NCBI RefSeq assembly: GCF_004793635.1
Contig: NZ_SRXV01000001.1
Span: forward strand, 1,054,501 to 1,118,500
DNA length: 64,000 nt
Direction: 5' to 3'
Source of the DNA: Marinicauda pacifica
GTDB taxonomy: Bacteria; Pseudomonadota; Alphaproteobacteria; Caulobacterales; Maricaulaceae
Position 1 is the first letter of the stretch, and each line of letters starts with the position of its first letter. Position numbers and translations under genes: made by a program. Positions 1 through 10,398 of this stretch are shown here, one piece after another. The notes under the pieces are model-generated. The model made no database searches. It saw only the letters and a program-made list of their open reading frames with translations, and had not been told where the DNA came from.

Positions 1-793
1 GCGATCGATTTCTCCAGCGCCGGGCCGCGCGTGATGCGTGCTGCGGCCTCCGGCCCGAGGCGCAGGTCCAGCTCGTCCCACAGCCGCTCTTCGGGCCAGT
101 TCTCCGGCCGGTCGTCGAGAGCGACCTGGATATAGTAGCGGCTGCGGGTGCGCGAGCGCATGGACGCCAGCGCAAACCCGTTTTCGTGATTGGCGTAGAT
201 CAGCTCGTCATTGCAGGGCGGCACATCGGCCAGGATGCCCAGCCAGCCGAACGGATAGACGCGCTCGAACGTCTTGCCGGCCGCGTCGGGCACTGACTGG
301 CGAGACACGCCGTGGAAGCCGTCGCAGCCCGCGATGAAGCGGGCGTCCAGCCGGTGCGTCTCGCCGCCGGCTCGATAGGTGACCGCGGGATGCTCGCTGT
401 CGAGATCGTGAAGCGCCACATCCTCCGCCTCGTAGACGATCTCCAGCCCGCGGCTTCCCGCTGCGTCCATCAGGTCGCGAGTGACCTCGGTCTGGCCGTA
501 GACCATGACGCCATGCCCGGTCAGGCCCTGCAGGTCGATATGGATCAACCGGTCGCCGTCGGCGAGGTAGAAGCCGTCATGGGCAAGGCCTTCGCCATGC
601 ATGCGCTCGCCGAGGCCAAGCTGGTCCATCACGTCGACGGTCGTCTGCTCCAGCACCCCTGCCCTGATGCGCGACAGCACGTAATCGGCCGATTTGCGCT
701 CCAGGAGGACCACGTCGATGCCGGCCTGCATCAGCAGGTGCCCCAGCATCAACCCGGCCGGACCGGCGCCGACAATGACGACGTCGGTCTTCA

Positions 794-794
<1 letters not shown>
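1..794 (-). CDS. pobA: 4-hydroxybenzoate 3-monooxygenase, C-terminus outside window
   Basis: This FAD enzyme hydroxylates 4-hydroxybenzoate to protocatechuate with NAD(P)H and O2. Of the protein, 264 residues are visible. They show the FAD-binding GAGPAG loop at 9-14, the R44 AGVLEQ signature, GCDGFHGVSR at 156-165, and pocket residues Tyr200, Ser211, Arg213 and Tyr221, each one lower than the Pseudomonas numbering. About 125 C-terminal residues should lie beyond the window edge. The start ATG shares one base with the ligC stop (TGATG), making this the last visible gene of the lig operon, probably translated by coupling. Its presence means p-coumarate-derived 4-hydroxybenzoate is fed straight into the ring-cleavage enzymes encoded upstream. 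Confidence 0.93.
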
Positions 795-2982
<2,188 letters not shown>

Positions 2983-2986
<4 letters not shown>

Positions 2987-3894
2987 GTCTTGACCTCCTC
3001 GGGCCAGTAGAGCCGCATCGGATTGTCCACCAGCAGCTTGCGCTGGAGCTCGGGCGTCGGCGCGATGCGCGGCAGCAGATCGACCAGCGCGCCATCGTCG
3101 GGCATGTGCGATTTCAGGTTAGGATGCGGCCAGTCTGTGCCCCAGAGCACACGGTCGGGGAAGCGTTCCACCACGCGGCGCGCGAACGGGACGAAGTCGT
3201 CATATCCCGGCGGACCGGACTGGGAGAGGCGTTCGGCCCCGCTGACCTTCGCCCAGATATGCGCGCTCTCGCGCATCAGGCGCAGGAAGAGTTCGAAACC
3301 CGGCGCATCCAGCGGCTGGGACACATCGGGACGGCCCATGTGATCGGCCACGGCGATCACCGGCAGGTCCGCCAGAAAATCGTACAGGCCGGGCAGGTCC
3401 GCAGCCTCGAAATACACAACGATATGCCAGCCCAGCGGGGCGATGCGCCCCACCAGCTCGCGCAGAACCTCCGGGGGCAGCGGATTGACCAGGCGCCTGA
3501 CGAAGTTGAAGCGCACGCCCTTGATCCCGCCGGCATCGAGCGCGGCGAGCTCCGCGTCGGTAATGGCCGGCTTGATCGAGGCAATTCCCTTCGCCTTGCC
3601 GTGCGAATGCGCGATCGCGTCGATCACCGCGCTGTTGTCGGCCCCGTGGCAGGTCGCCTGCACGATCACATTGCGCGAAAATCCGAGATGGTCGCGCAGG
3701 GCGAAAAGCTGATCCTTGGAGGCGTCGCAGGGCGTGTATTTGCGCTCCGGCGCGAACGGGAACTCGTCGCCGGGACCGAAGACATGGCAATGCGCGTCGA
3801 CCGCGCCGGGCGGCGGCGTGAAATCAGGCGTCTTGGGATTGCTATGCCAGTCGAGCCATCCCGGCGTTTTCTCGAAAGCCGCGGTGCGGGTCAT
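2983..3894 (-). CDS. ligI: 2-pyrone-4,6-dicarboxylate hydrolase
   Basis: This amidohydrolase-superfamily enzyme opens 2-pyrone-4,6-dicarboxylate to 4-oxalomesaconate. From the ATG at 3894 it is 303 residues. It has DAHCHVFGP (His35, His37) after the first strand, the VADHMGRPD motif, and GTDWPHPN with the general-base aspartate near the C-terminus. LigI is unusual in its superfamily because it works without a bound metal. The chosen start overlaps the ligJ stop by four bases and follows the coupling pattern of the operon; longer upstream readings run through ligJ in another frame and are not real. Confidence 0.95.
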
Positions 3895-4913
3895 TTGCCC
3901 CTCGCTTTCAACGCCCGGTCGAGACGCGGATAGACGCGGCGCGCATTGCCTTCGAAGACCTTGAGCGCATCGGCCTCGGAGAGGTCGAGCGCGTCGACAT
4001 AGCGCCGCGTATCGTCGAAATAATGGCCCGTCTCCGGGTCGATCCCGCGCACGGCCCCGACCATTTCCGAACCGAACAGGATGTTGTCGATATCGATGAC
4101 CTCGAACAGGCAGTCGATGCCCGCCTGGTGATAGACGCATGTGTCGAAATAGACGTTCTTCATCACGTGCTCGCCGAGCGGGGGACGCCCCAGCATGTCG
4201 GCCAGCCCGCGATAGCGGCCCCAGTGATACGGCACCGCCCCTCCGCCGTGGGGGATGATGAATTTCAGCTCCGGGAAGTCGGCAAACAGGTCGCCTTCCA
4301 GAAATTGCATGAAGGCGTTGGTATCGGCGGCGATGTAGTAGGAGCCCGTCGCGTGGAAGGCCTGGTTGCACGATCCGGAGACATGGATCATCGCCGGGAC
4401 TTCGAGCTCCACCATCTTTTCGTAGATCGGATACCAGTAGCGGTCCGTCAGGGGCGGCGCATTCCAGTGCCCGCCCGACGGGTCGGGGTTGAGATTGCAC
4501 CCCACGAAGCCGAGCTCGTTCACGCAGCGCTCGAGTTCCTCGATCGCGTCATCCAGCGGCGCGCCCGGGCGCTGGGGCAGCATGCACACGCCGGCAAAGG
4601 CGTCCGGATAGAGGCCGGCCACCCGGTGGATCAGATTGTTGCAGGCGCGCGACCAGTCGCGGGCCGTCTCGCCATCGCCGACATGGGGCTCCATCTTCGA
4701 GGCGCGCGGCGAGAAGATCGTCATGTCGCCGCCGCGCTCGCGGAGAAGTTTGAGCTGGTTGGCCTCGATGATCTCGCGGATCTCGTCGTCGCTCATCTCC
4801 GGCTGCGGCGGGCGCGGCAGGCTCGGGTCTTCCAGCCGCGCCATCTGCGCGTCGCGAAACGCGAGATGGGCCTTGGGCACGAGGGTCTGATGACCATGAC
4901 AGTCGATGATCAT
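3891..4913 (-). CDS. ligJ: 4-oxalomesaconate hydratase
   Basis: This enzyme hydrates the 4-oxalomesaconate keto/enol pool to 4-carboxy-4-hydroxy-2-oxoadipate. It is 340 residues with the zinc-binding DCHGH motif at the extreme N-terminus (His6, His8), a downstream IPHGGGAVPYHWGRYRGL segment with a further metal-binding His, and the FGSEMVG segment with the C-terminal glutamate. This is the amidohydrolase-related (cog2159) LigJ type, not the unrelated GalB type. The ATG at 4913 overlaps the stop of the upstream oxidoreductase by four bases. Length matches the Sphingobium protein. Confidence 0.94.
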   Translation of the reverse strand: MIIDCHGHQTLVPKAHLAFRDAQMARLEDPSLPRPPQPEMSDDEIREIIEANQLKLLRERGGDMTIFSPRASKMEPHVGDGETARDWSRACNNLIHRVAGLYPDAFAGVCMLPQRPGAPLDDAIEELERCVNELGFVGCNLNPDPSGGHWNAPPLTDRYWYPIYEKMVELEVPAMIHVSGSCNQAFHATGSYYIAADTNAFMQFLEGDLFADFPELKFIIPHGGGAVPYHWGRYRGLADMLGRPPLGEHVMKNVYFDTCVYHQAGIDCLFEVIDIDNILFGSEMVGAVRGIDPETGHYFDDTRRYVDALDLSEADALKVFEGNARRVYPRLDRALKARGK

Positions 4914-5809
4914 TGGGCTGCCTCCAGCTTGGCCCGGCGGGCCGCCTGCGTCAGTGCGTCGAGCATGGCATCCAGATCCTGATAGTCGGGCTGTTCGGTC
5001 AGCGCGCCGGCGCGCGCCTGGCGTTCTGCTGCGGCGGAGCTCATGAGCGGTTCCAGTCCCGCTTCGTTCACGGTCCGGGCCGCTTCGCGCATTTCCTCGG
5101 CCCGGCGGCGCCCGTGCTCGAGCGAGCGCGAAATCATGTAGCGCGCCAGCTCCGGCCAGTCCGGGCCCGGGAAGAGATCGTCGAGCGATTTGAGTACCGT
5201 GTCTTCCAGCCCGTGATGACGGGCCGTCACCAGGGCCTCGAGCAGCAGCGCCTCCATCCCCTTCACCACGACAGACCGGCACATCTTCGCGGCCGAGGCC
5301 TTCCCGAGCTCCGCGGAGAAGACGGTCATGGCCGAGAAGCCGAGCGATTGCGCGACCGGCATGAAGCTCCGCGCGTGCGGTCCTCCGAGCAGGATCGGCG
5401 TGGCGAGGCGCTTGGGCGGGACCGGGCTCATCACCGCAGCCTCCACATATTGCCCGCCAGCCGCCTCGATCAGCGATGCGGCCTCGCGCTTCGTGCCGGG
5501 TGAAGCCGAGTTGAGGTCGAGATAGACCGCGCCGGGACGCAGCGATCCGGCGACCGAACGGGCCGCCTCCAGGGCGGCTTCGGCCGTCACCGCGGACACG
5601 ATCAGGCCGGCCCTCGCGGCGGCAGCGTCCGCGCTGGGGGCCGGCTCGACGCGCGAGGACTCCCGGGCTGCGCGCGCCGGCGCGCTGGCCGGATCATCGA
5701 AAGCGATGTCGTACGCGGTCAGAGCAGCGCCGCGCCCGGCAATGTCCGCGCCGAGAATCTGGCCCACCTCGCCGAAGCCCAGCAGAACGGTATCGCCCTC
5801 CCCCGTCAT
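4910..5809 (-). CDS. NAD(P)-binding 6-phosphogluconate/3-hydroxyisobutyrate dehydrogenase-like protein, DUF1932 type
   Basis: This 299-residue protein has an N-terminal Rossmann domain (GFGEVG at residues 11-16) and a C-terminal helical domain resembling DUF1932 of the 6-phosphogluconate dehydrogenase superfamily, with KMCRSVVVKGMEALLLEA near the middle. I cannot assign a step in the 4,5-cleavage pathway to it: every known enzyme of the route is encoded elsewhere in the operon. Its position inside the operon, coupled by ATGA overlaps on both sides, implies a linked role, perhaps handling a side product or reducing an intermediate (inference). The start at 5809 is preferred over an in-frame ATG at 5821 because it gives the ATGA overlap with ligU. 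Confidence 0.8.
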   Translation of the reverse strand: MTGEGDTVLLGFGEVGQILGADIAGRGAALTAYDIAFDDPASAPARAARESSRVEPAPSADAAAARAGLIVSAVTAEAALEAARSVAGSLRPGAVYLDLNSASPGTKREAASLIEAAGGQYVEAAVMSPVPPKRLATPILLGGPHARSFMPVAQSLGFSAMTVFSAELGKASAAKMCRSVVVKGMEALLLEALVTARHHGLEDTVLKSLDDLFPGPDWPELARYMISRSLEHGRRRAEEMREAARTVNEAGLEPLMSSAAAERQARAGALTEQPDYQDLDAMLDALTQAARRAKLEAAQ

Positions 5810-6897
5810 GGTGCGCTCCACACGCTGGCAGGAATGAAGATGTCGCCGCGCATCAGGAGCCGGGCGGTGCGCAGCAGGGCGGCGCGGCGGACCTCGACCG
5901 TGCCGCCGGCCGTGGACACGTCTATATCGACCGTGAAGAAGCCGGTTGGATGCTCCACGTTCAGGCGCCGCTCGCCGTCGCCCGCCTCAATGTCGGCAAT
6001 CTCCGCCGCGACTGAGCCCGGCAGCATGCAGGCCGTGGCCACGCTGACGGCTCCCAGCACGCCAATCGCCTCGTGCACGCGGTGCGGGATAAAGGTTCGC
6101 GTTGCAATGACCCCGCCCTCGCGCGGCGCGGACACCAGGCACATCTTGGGCACGGTCTTGTTCGTCACATCGCCGAGAGTCATGCGCCGGCCCAGCTCCA
6201 GCCGGAGCGCCTCGATCCGGGCCTTCAGCTCTGTATCCGCTTCGAGCTCCTGCGGGCTTTCCGCCCCGGTCTTGCCGAATTGCGCCGCGTCCAGGATGAC
6301 CACGGGCATGCCGTGATCGATGCAGGTCGCGCGCACGCCGTCGACCTCGTCGACGACCTGGCCGGTGGGCAGGAGCGCGCCGCACGATGCCCCGGCGATA
6401 TCGAGAAATTCAAGCGCAATCGCTGCAGCGGTCCCCGGCACGCCGTCGATCCGCGCATCGCCCGCGTATTCCACCTTGCCCTGCGGTGTCGCGATATGGG
6501 CCACCGCAATGCCGCCGGTATTGACCATGTGAATGCGGACCGGCGTGGTGCCGTCCTGCGCGGGGACATGCCCGTTCTCGATCGCCCAGGGTCCGACACC
6601 GGCGAGAATATTGCCGCAATTCTGCGTGCCCGAGACCTCGGCCCGGTCCACAGCGACCTGCAGGAAGAGATAGTCGATATCCGCATCCTCGCGCGTGGAC
6701 GGGGAAAGCACGGCCACTTTGCTCGTGAGCGGATGGCCTCCCCCGGCCCCGTCGATCTGACGCGGATCGGGCGAGCCCATCGCGGCCAGCAGCACGCGGT
6801 CGCGCACCGCGATGTCGCCCGGCAGGTCGTCGGCGGCGAAATACAGCCCCTTCGAGGTGCCGCCGCGCATCAATGTGGCCGCGATAGCGCGTTGCAT
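5806..6897 (-). CDS. ligU: 4-oxalomesaconate tautomerase, PrpF family
   Basis: This isomerase interconverts the tautomers of 4-oxalomesaconate between the LigI and LigJ steps. It is 363 residues long and belongs to the PrpF/GalD family of the diaminopimelate-epimerase fold. Visible motifs are MRGGTSKGLYF at 10-20, GGGHPLTSK ending in Lys60, and GTQNCGNI with Cys94, which are the likely proton-transfer residues known from LigU. PrpF proteins of the 2-methylcitrate pathway are a possible confusion, but the operon context settles it. The start lies 3 nt after the ligK stop. Confidence 0.92.
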   Translation of the reverse strand: MQRAIAATLMRGGTSKGLYFAADDLPGDIAVRDRVLLAAMGSPDPRQIDGAGGGHPLTSKVAVLSPSTREDADIDYLFLQVAVDRAEVSGTQNCGNILAGVGPWAIENGHVPAQDGTTPVRIHMVNTGGIAVAHIATPQGKVEYAGDARIDGVPGTAAAIALEFLDIAGASCGALLPTGQVVDEVDGVRATCIDHGMPVVILDAAQFGKTGAESPQELEADTELKARIEALRLELGRRMTLGDVTNKTVPKMCLVSAPREGGVIATRTFIPHRVHEAIGVLGAVSVATACMLPGSVAAEIADIEAGDGERRLNVEHPTGFFTVDIDVSTAGGTVEVRRAALLRTARLLMRGDIFIPASVWSAP

Positions 6898-6900
6898 GGC

Positions 6901-7602
6901 CTAGGAGTCCTCCTCCTGGTCGACATAGACCAGGCCTTTCGCCGCGAGCCGGTCGCGCATGGCGTAGACGTCCAGCCCCAGCTCTCCGGCATTGAGCCGT
7001 TCGCGCACCGCGGCCTCCTTCTCCTCGCGCGCCCTGGATTTCTCCAGCACGCCGGCGGCCTCCTCGCGGGCGACGACGCACACGCCGTCATCGTCGGCGA
7101 CGATCAGATCGCCGGGCCGCACGAGGGCGCCCGCGCACACGACGGGTCTGTTCACGCTGCCCAGCGTCTCCTTGACCGTGCCCTGGGCATGAACGGCCCT
7201 GGACCAGACCGGAAACTCCATCGTCCTTAGATCCGCCACATCGCGCACGCCCGCATCGATGATGAGGCCCTTCACCCCGCGCGCCATCAGCGAGCCGGCC
7301 AGCAGGTCTCCGAAATAACCGGCATCCGAGCTAGAGGTGGGCGCGACGACGAGCACATCTCCAGGCTGGCACTGTTCGACCGCGACATGGATCATCCAGT
7401 TATCGCAGGGCGGGATAGAGACGGTCACGGCCGGGCCGGTGACATGTGCGCCGGTATAGATCGGGCGCATATGCGGGCCGAGCAGGCCCTTGCGGCCCTG
7501 CGCCTCGTGCACGGTCGCCACCCCGTAACCGCCGGCGCGGAAAGCATCCACGGTTTCAGGCTCGGTGCGTTTGATATTGCGAACGACGACGGTTTCGCCC
7601 AT
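6901..7602 (-). CDS. ligK: 4-carboxy-4-hydroxy-2-oxoadipate aldolase (RraA-like)
   Basis: This is the last enzyme of the pathway, a divalent-metal class II aldolase that splits 4-carboxy-4-hydroxy-2-oxoadipate into pyruvate and oxaloacetate. It is 233 residues with the RraA/HMG aldolase fold; DAGVRD holds the catalytic Arg120 and metal-binding Asp121, and [10 protein letters not shown] forms the substrate loop. The start at 7602 is chosen because a strong GGGAGGA ribosome site lies about 7 nt upstream; an in-frame start at 7704 would have no such site and would run into the lysR promoter. It is the first gene of the lig operon. Confidence 0.94.
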   Translation of the reverse strand: MGETVVVRNIKRTEPETVDAFRAGGYGVATVHEAQGRKGLLGPHMRPIYTGAHVTGPAVTVSIPPCDNWMIHVAVEQCQPGDVLVVAPTSSSDAGYFGDLLAGSLMARGVKGLIIDAGVRDVADLRTMEFPVWSRAVHAQGTVKETLGSVNRPVVCAGALVRPGDLIVADDDGVCVVAREEAAGVLEKSRAREEKEAAVRERLNAGELGLDVYAMRDRLAAKGLVYVDQEEDS

Positions 7603-7656
7603 CGCGATGTCCTCCCGGTTTTCTCCATCATCCGGTGAGGCGGTCTGCAAGGCCAA

Positions 7657-7686
7657 TTGATATTTGTTCTGCAATATAAGTATTAG
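7657..7686 (+). promoter_or_regulatory. candidate lysR promoter
   Basis: TTGATA at 7657-7662 and TATTAG at 7681-7686 are separated by 18 bp and would start transcription near 7692, about 30 nt before the lysR GTG. The palindrome at 7660-7677 lies between the two hexamers, so binding there could repress lysR. Confidence 0.4.
7660..7677. promoter_or_regulatory. ATATT-N8-AATAT inverted repeat between ligK and lysR
   Basis: ATATT (7660-7664) and AATAT (7673-7677) form a perfect 5-bp inverted repeat with an 8-bp spacer in the only AT-rich part of the divergent intergenic region. LysR-type regulators usually bind interrupted dyads in such divergent promoters, so this is the best candidate operator for controlling the lig operon. 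The site is predicted by eye. Confidence 0.45.
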
Positions 7687-7721
7687 TTGACACACGTGAC
7701 CCACGAGCAGGAGGAGCGGGC

Positions 7722-8966
7722 GTGAAACCGGCGGCGGAAACCGAGCCCGATATGCGGGAAAAACCTCTCAACCTGCGCCATTTGCGTGTTTTTCTGGCTG
7801 CTGCGCGAACAGGCATGATTTCGCGCGCGGCCGGGGAGATGCACATCACCCAGCCAGCCGCCAGCCAGGCGATCCATAATCTGGAGGAACGCTTCGGAGC
7901 CAGCCTGCTGCGCCGGGGCAAGGGCGGCGTCGCCCCGACCAGCGCGGGAGACGTGCTGGCGGGCCGCCTGGAGCGCGCCTTTCGCCATCTCGATGCGGCC
8001 GACTCGATACTCTCGAGGCGCGCGGCGCCCCTGCACAGCCATACCACCTCGGCACAGCTCGAAGCGCTGACCGCAATCGTGCAGCAAGGCTCGTTTGTCC
8101 TGGCCTCCCGGGCTGTCGGGGTGAGCCGCGCCTCGCTGCACAAATCCCTGCGGGAGCTGGAGCGTGTCGTCGGCACCTCCCTTTTCGAGACCACCAGTTT
8201 CGGGGTGCGCCCGACCCGGATCGCGGAGGCGTTCGCGCGCCACGCCCGGCTCTACCGGCACGAGCTGGACCAGGCCGGCGCGGAGATTGCCGCGCTGGGC
8301 GGCGGAGAGACGGGCCGGACCGTCGTCGGCGCCATGCCGCTCGCGCGCAGCTATCTTCTGCCCAAGGCCGTCAGCGTGTTCACGCAAGACCATGCCGGCC
8401 ACAGGGTCTCGATCCTCGAAGGTCCGTACGAATCCCTGCTGCTCGGGCTGCGCCGCGGCGAGATCGATTTCCTCATCGGCGCCATGCGCGAGGATCTGCC
8501 CGCCAGGGAACTCGTCGAAGAACCGCTCTTCGACGATGTGCTGTCCATCGTCATGCGGGCCGGACACAAGCTGGCCGCGCAGGCCGAGGTCCCGCCGCAC
8601 CTGCTGACGGCCTATCCCTGGGTCGCCCCACGCAGCGCAGCGCCGCTTCATGCCCACTTCGTCGACCTGTTCGCGGGCGCGGGGCTGGCGCCGCCGTCCG
8701 ACATTGTCGAATGCAGCTCGCTGAACGCCGCGCGCATCCTGCTCATGGAGAGCGACCGGCTGATGCTGCTCTCCAACGCCCAGATCGTGCTGGAGCGCGC
8801 CGCCGGCATGCTCGTCTCCCGGCCGCATCCCGCAGGCCGCATATCGCGGGCGATCGGCCTGACCTACCGGGCCGACTGGCGCCCGACGCAGGCCCAGTCC
8901 ACGCTCATGGGTGCCGTCCGCCGGCTGGCGGCGGAGACGTTCGGCCATGGGAAGGCAGGGTTTTGA
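7722..8966 (+). CDS. LysR-type regulator with two tandem HTH domains
   Basis: This 414-residue protein is about 110 residues longer than a normal LysR protein because it has two complete winged-HTH units. The first, at 18-76, contains [27 protein letters not shown]. The second, at 111-169, contains [28 protein letters not shown] LysR-type effector-binding domain follows from about 199. The GTG start has AGGAGG about 8 nt upstream. It is divergent from the lig operon and is its likely regulator, with a pathway aromatic acid or intermediate as effector (inference). No frameshift is present; the duplication is within one open frame. Confidence 0.9.
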   Translation: MKPAAETEPDMREKPLNLRHLRVFLAAARTGMISRAAGEMHITQPAASQAIHNLEERFGASLLRRGKGGVAPTSAGDVLAGRLERAFRHLDAADSILSRRAAPLHSHTTSAQLEALTAIVQQGSFVLASRAVGVSRASLHKSLRELERVVGTSLFETTSFGVRPTRIAEAFARHARLYRHELDQAGAEIAALGGGETGRTVVGAMPLARSYLLPKAVSVFTQDHAGHRVSILEGPYESLLLGLRRGEIDFLIGAMREDLPARELVEEPLFDDVLSIVMRAGHKLAAQAEVPPHLLTAYPWVAPRSAAPLHAHFVDLFAGAGLAPPSDIVECSSLNAARILLMESDRLMLLSNAQIVLERAAGMLVSRPHPAGRISRAIGLTYRADWRPTQAQSTLMGAVRRLAAETFGHGKAGF

Positions 8967-9078
8967 AGACGCCCGCAACGCAGTATGCATCTCTCATGGT
9001 CGCCAGGGGGCCCTTGATGAACAATTTTCACGACACCGGCACGACTGCCGGTCCCGCTGAGGGGACGCTGCGGCAGGC

Positions 9079-9858
9079 ATGCCGGGCCGGACACCGGTCA
9101 TGAAGCCCGCCCGGCGGTCGCGTCAGCAAATCCAGGCGCTCCTGAAACTGCGCGAATTCATTCTCACCGGCGTCTTCGCCCCCGGCCAGCGCGTGTCCGA
9201 ACTCGCCGTGGTCGACAAGCTGGGCATTTCGCGGACCCCGGTGCGTCTGGCCCTGACCATGCTCGAACACGAGGGCTTTCTGGAAACCCTGCCCGGCGGC
9301 GGGTTTCGCGTGCAGGACTTCTCCGCCGAGGATGTGCAGGACGCCATCGAAATTCGCGGCGGCCTGGAGGGTATGGCGGCCCGGCTTGCAGCGGAAAGAC
9401 GCCCCTCGCCCGAGGCGCTGGCAGCCATGCGCAGGACAGTGGAGGCCCTGGATGAAGTCGTGCGCTCCCGCGACCCGGCCGACCGGCTGGAGCCCTATAT
9501 CGAACTGAACGAGGCGTTTCACAGCCAGCTCCTGGACGCGGCTGACAGCACGATGATCCGCCGCTCCATGGCGCATATCGAATCCCTTCCCTTCGCCTCG
9601 CCCAACGCCTTTGTCCTCGTCGGCGTCGAAGCCGAGGAGGAGGCCGAAATTCTGAAGTACGGTCAGATCCAGCATCGCCTCATCCTCGAAGCGATCGTCC
9701 AGGGCGAAGGGGCGCGCGCTGAAGCGCTGGCGCGCGAACATGCGCGCCTGGCCCGGCGCAATCTGACAACGGCCCTGAGTCGCAGCGATCTGCTGGGTCA
9801 GGTGCCGGGCGCGGCGCTCCTGCGCCGCGAGACCGGATCGCAGTCCGACAGCGAGTAG
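9079..9858 (+). CDS. GntR-family regulator, FCD subfamily
   Basis: This 259-residue protein has an N-terminal GntR winged HTH (about residues 15-80, with LREFILTGVFAPGQRVSE and GISRTPVRLALTMLEHEGF) followed by an all-helical FCD ligand domain (about 90-235) with the metal-site pattern ELNEAFH and later H residues. FCD regulators typically repress uptake or catabolism of organic acids and bind short palindromes close to ATTGTATACAAT. Boxes of that type occur in this window at the purU/ligM promoters, so those are proposed targets (inference). An alternative start at 9100 is equally possible; neither has a strong ribosome site. Confidence 0.88.
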   Translation: MPGRTPVMKPARRSRQQIQALLKLREFILTGVFAPGQRVSELAVVDKLGISRTPVRLALTMLEHEGFLETLPGGGFRVQDFSAEDVQDAIEIRGGLEGMAARLAAERRPSPEALAAMRRTVEALDEVVRSRDPADRLEPYIELNEAFHSQLLDAADSTMIRRSMAHIESLPFASPNAFVLVGVEAEEEAEILKYGQIQHRLILEAIVQGEGARAEALAREHARLARRNLTTALSRSDLLGQVPGAALLRRETGSQSDSE

Positions 9859-9883
9859 CCGCGCGCTACGGCTCTATGCGCGT

Positions 9884-10339
9884 TTATTCGGGCTGTTCGC
9901 GCCAGATCGATTGCAGGGCGCTGACGAGCGGCTCGCGCATCGCCTCGGGCACGCGCGCCATCATCTCGCGTTCGTGCTTCTCCATTTCCGCCAGGGCCTG
10001 TGTGGCCAGGCGCATACCCTCCTCGGTCAGGCGCAGGCCCTGCGACCGCCCGTCCTTGCGTTTGCGCAGGATCAGGCCGCGGCTATCGAGCCGTGCGATG
10101 AGTGGCGTCATGTTGGCGCTGGCGATATCGAGCATCCGTCCGATATCGCTTTGCCGGATGCCGGGATTGGCCTGCACGATCACGATAACCGACCCTTCGG
10201 TCGGCCGCAGATCGAGCTGGGCAAGCTGATTGGAGAGGTTCGCCATCTCCAGCGAGGACGCGCGGCGCAGAGCGTAGCCGACAAAATTCTTGAGAGGATC
10301 GCGCAGTGGGGCTTGCATATCTGGTTCTTGTTGTGGCAT
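9884..10339 (-). CDS. MarR-family regulator of hydroxycinnamate genes
   Basis: This is a 151-residue MarR protein with the recognition helix region IRQSDIGRMLDIASANMTPLIARL and the wing RKRKDGRSQGLRL. It is divergent from vdh-ech-fcs, the arrangement seen for FerC/CouR-type MarR repressors that release DNA when they bind hydroxycinnamoyl-CoA, and I infer the same here. I chose the ATG at 10339 because the 10399 start would place the vdh operator inside the coding region; 10318 is another option. The proposed operator GCTAT-N5-ATAGC lies just upstream. Confidence 0.85.
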   Translation of the reverse strand: MPQQEPDMQAPLRDPLKNFVGYALRRASSLEMANLSNQLAQLDLRPTEGSVIVIVQANPGIRQSDIGRMLDIASANMTPLIARLDSRGLILRKRKDGRSQGLRLTEEGMRLATQALAEMEKHEREMMARVPEAMREPLVSALQSIWREQPE

Positions 10340-10366
10340 CAGCGAAAAAAAGCTATATATCATAGC
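10331..10366 (+). promoter_or_regulatory. vdh operon promoter with overlapping MarR-type operator
   Basis: TTGTGG (10331-10336) and TATATA (10354-10359) are 17 bp apart and fit a sigma70 promoter. The inverted repeat GCTAT (10352-10356), 5-bp spacer, ATAGC (10362-10366) covers the -10 element, the expected geometry for a repressor. The same dyad with the same T-rich flank occurs twice before the TonB receptor gene. Confidence 0.6.
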
Positions 10367-10398
10367 AATCAAAACGGCATTAGGGGAGGAAGTACGCA

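Noticed and set aside
7687..7692. TTGACA as a -35 element for lysR
   Set aside because: A -10 at the right spacing would fall almost on the ribosome site and no TATAAT-like hexamer is there; TTGATA at 7657 fits better.
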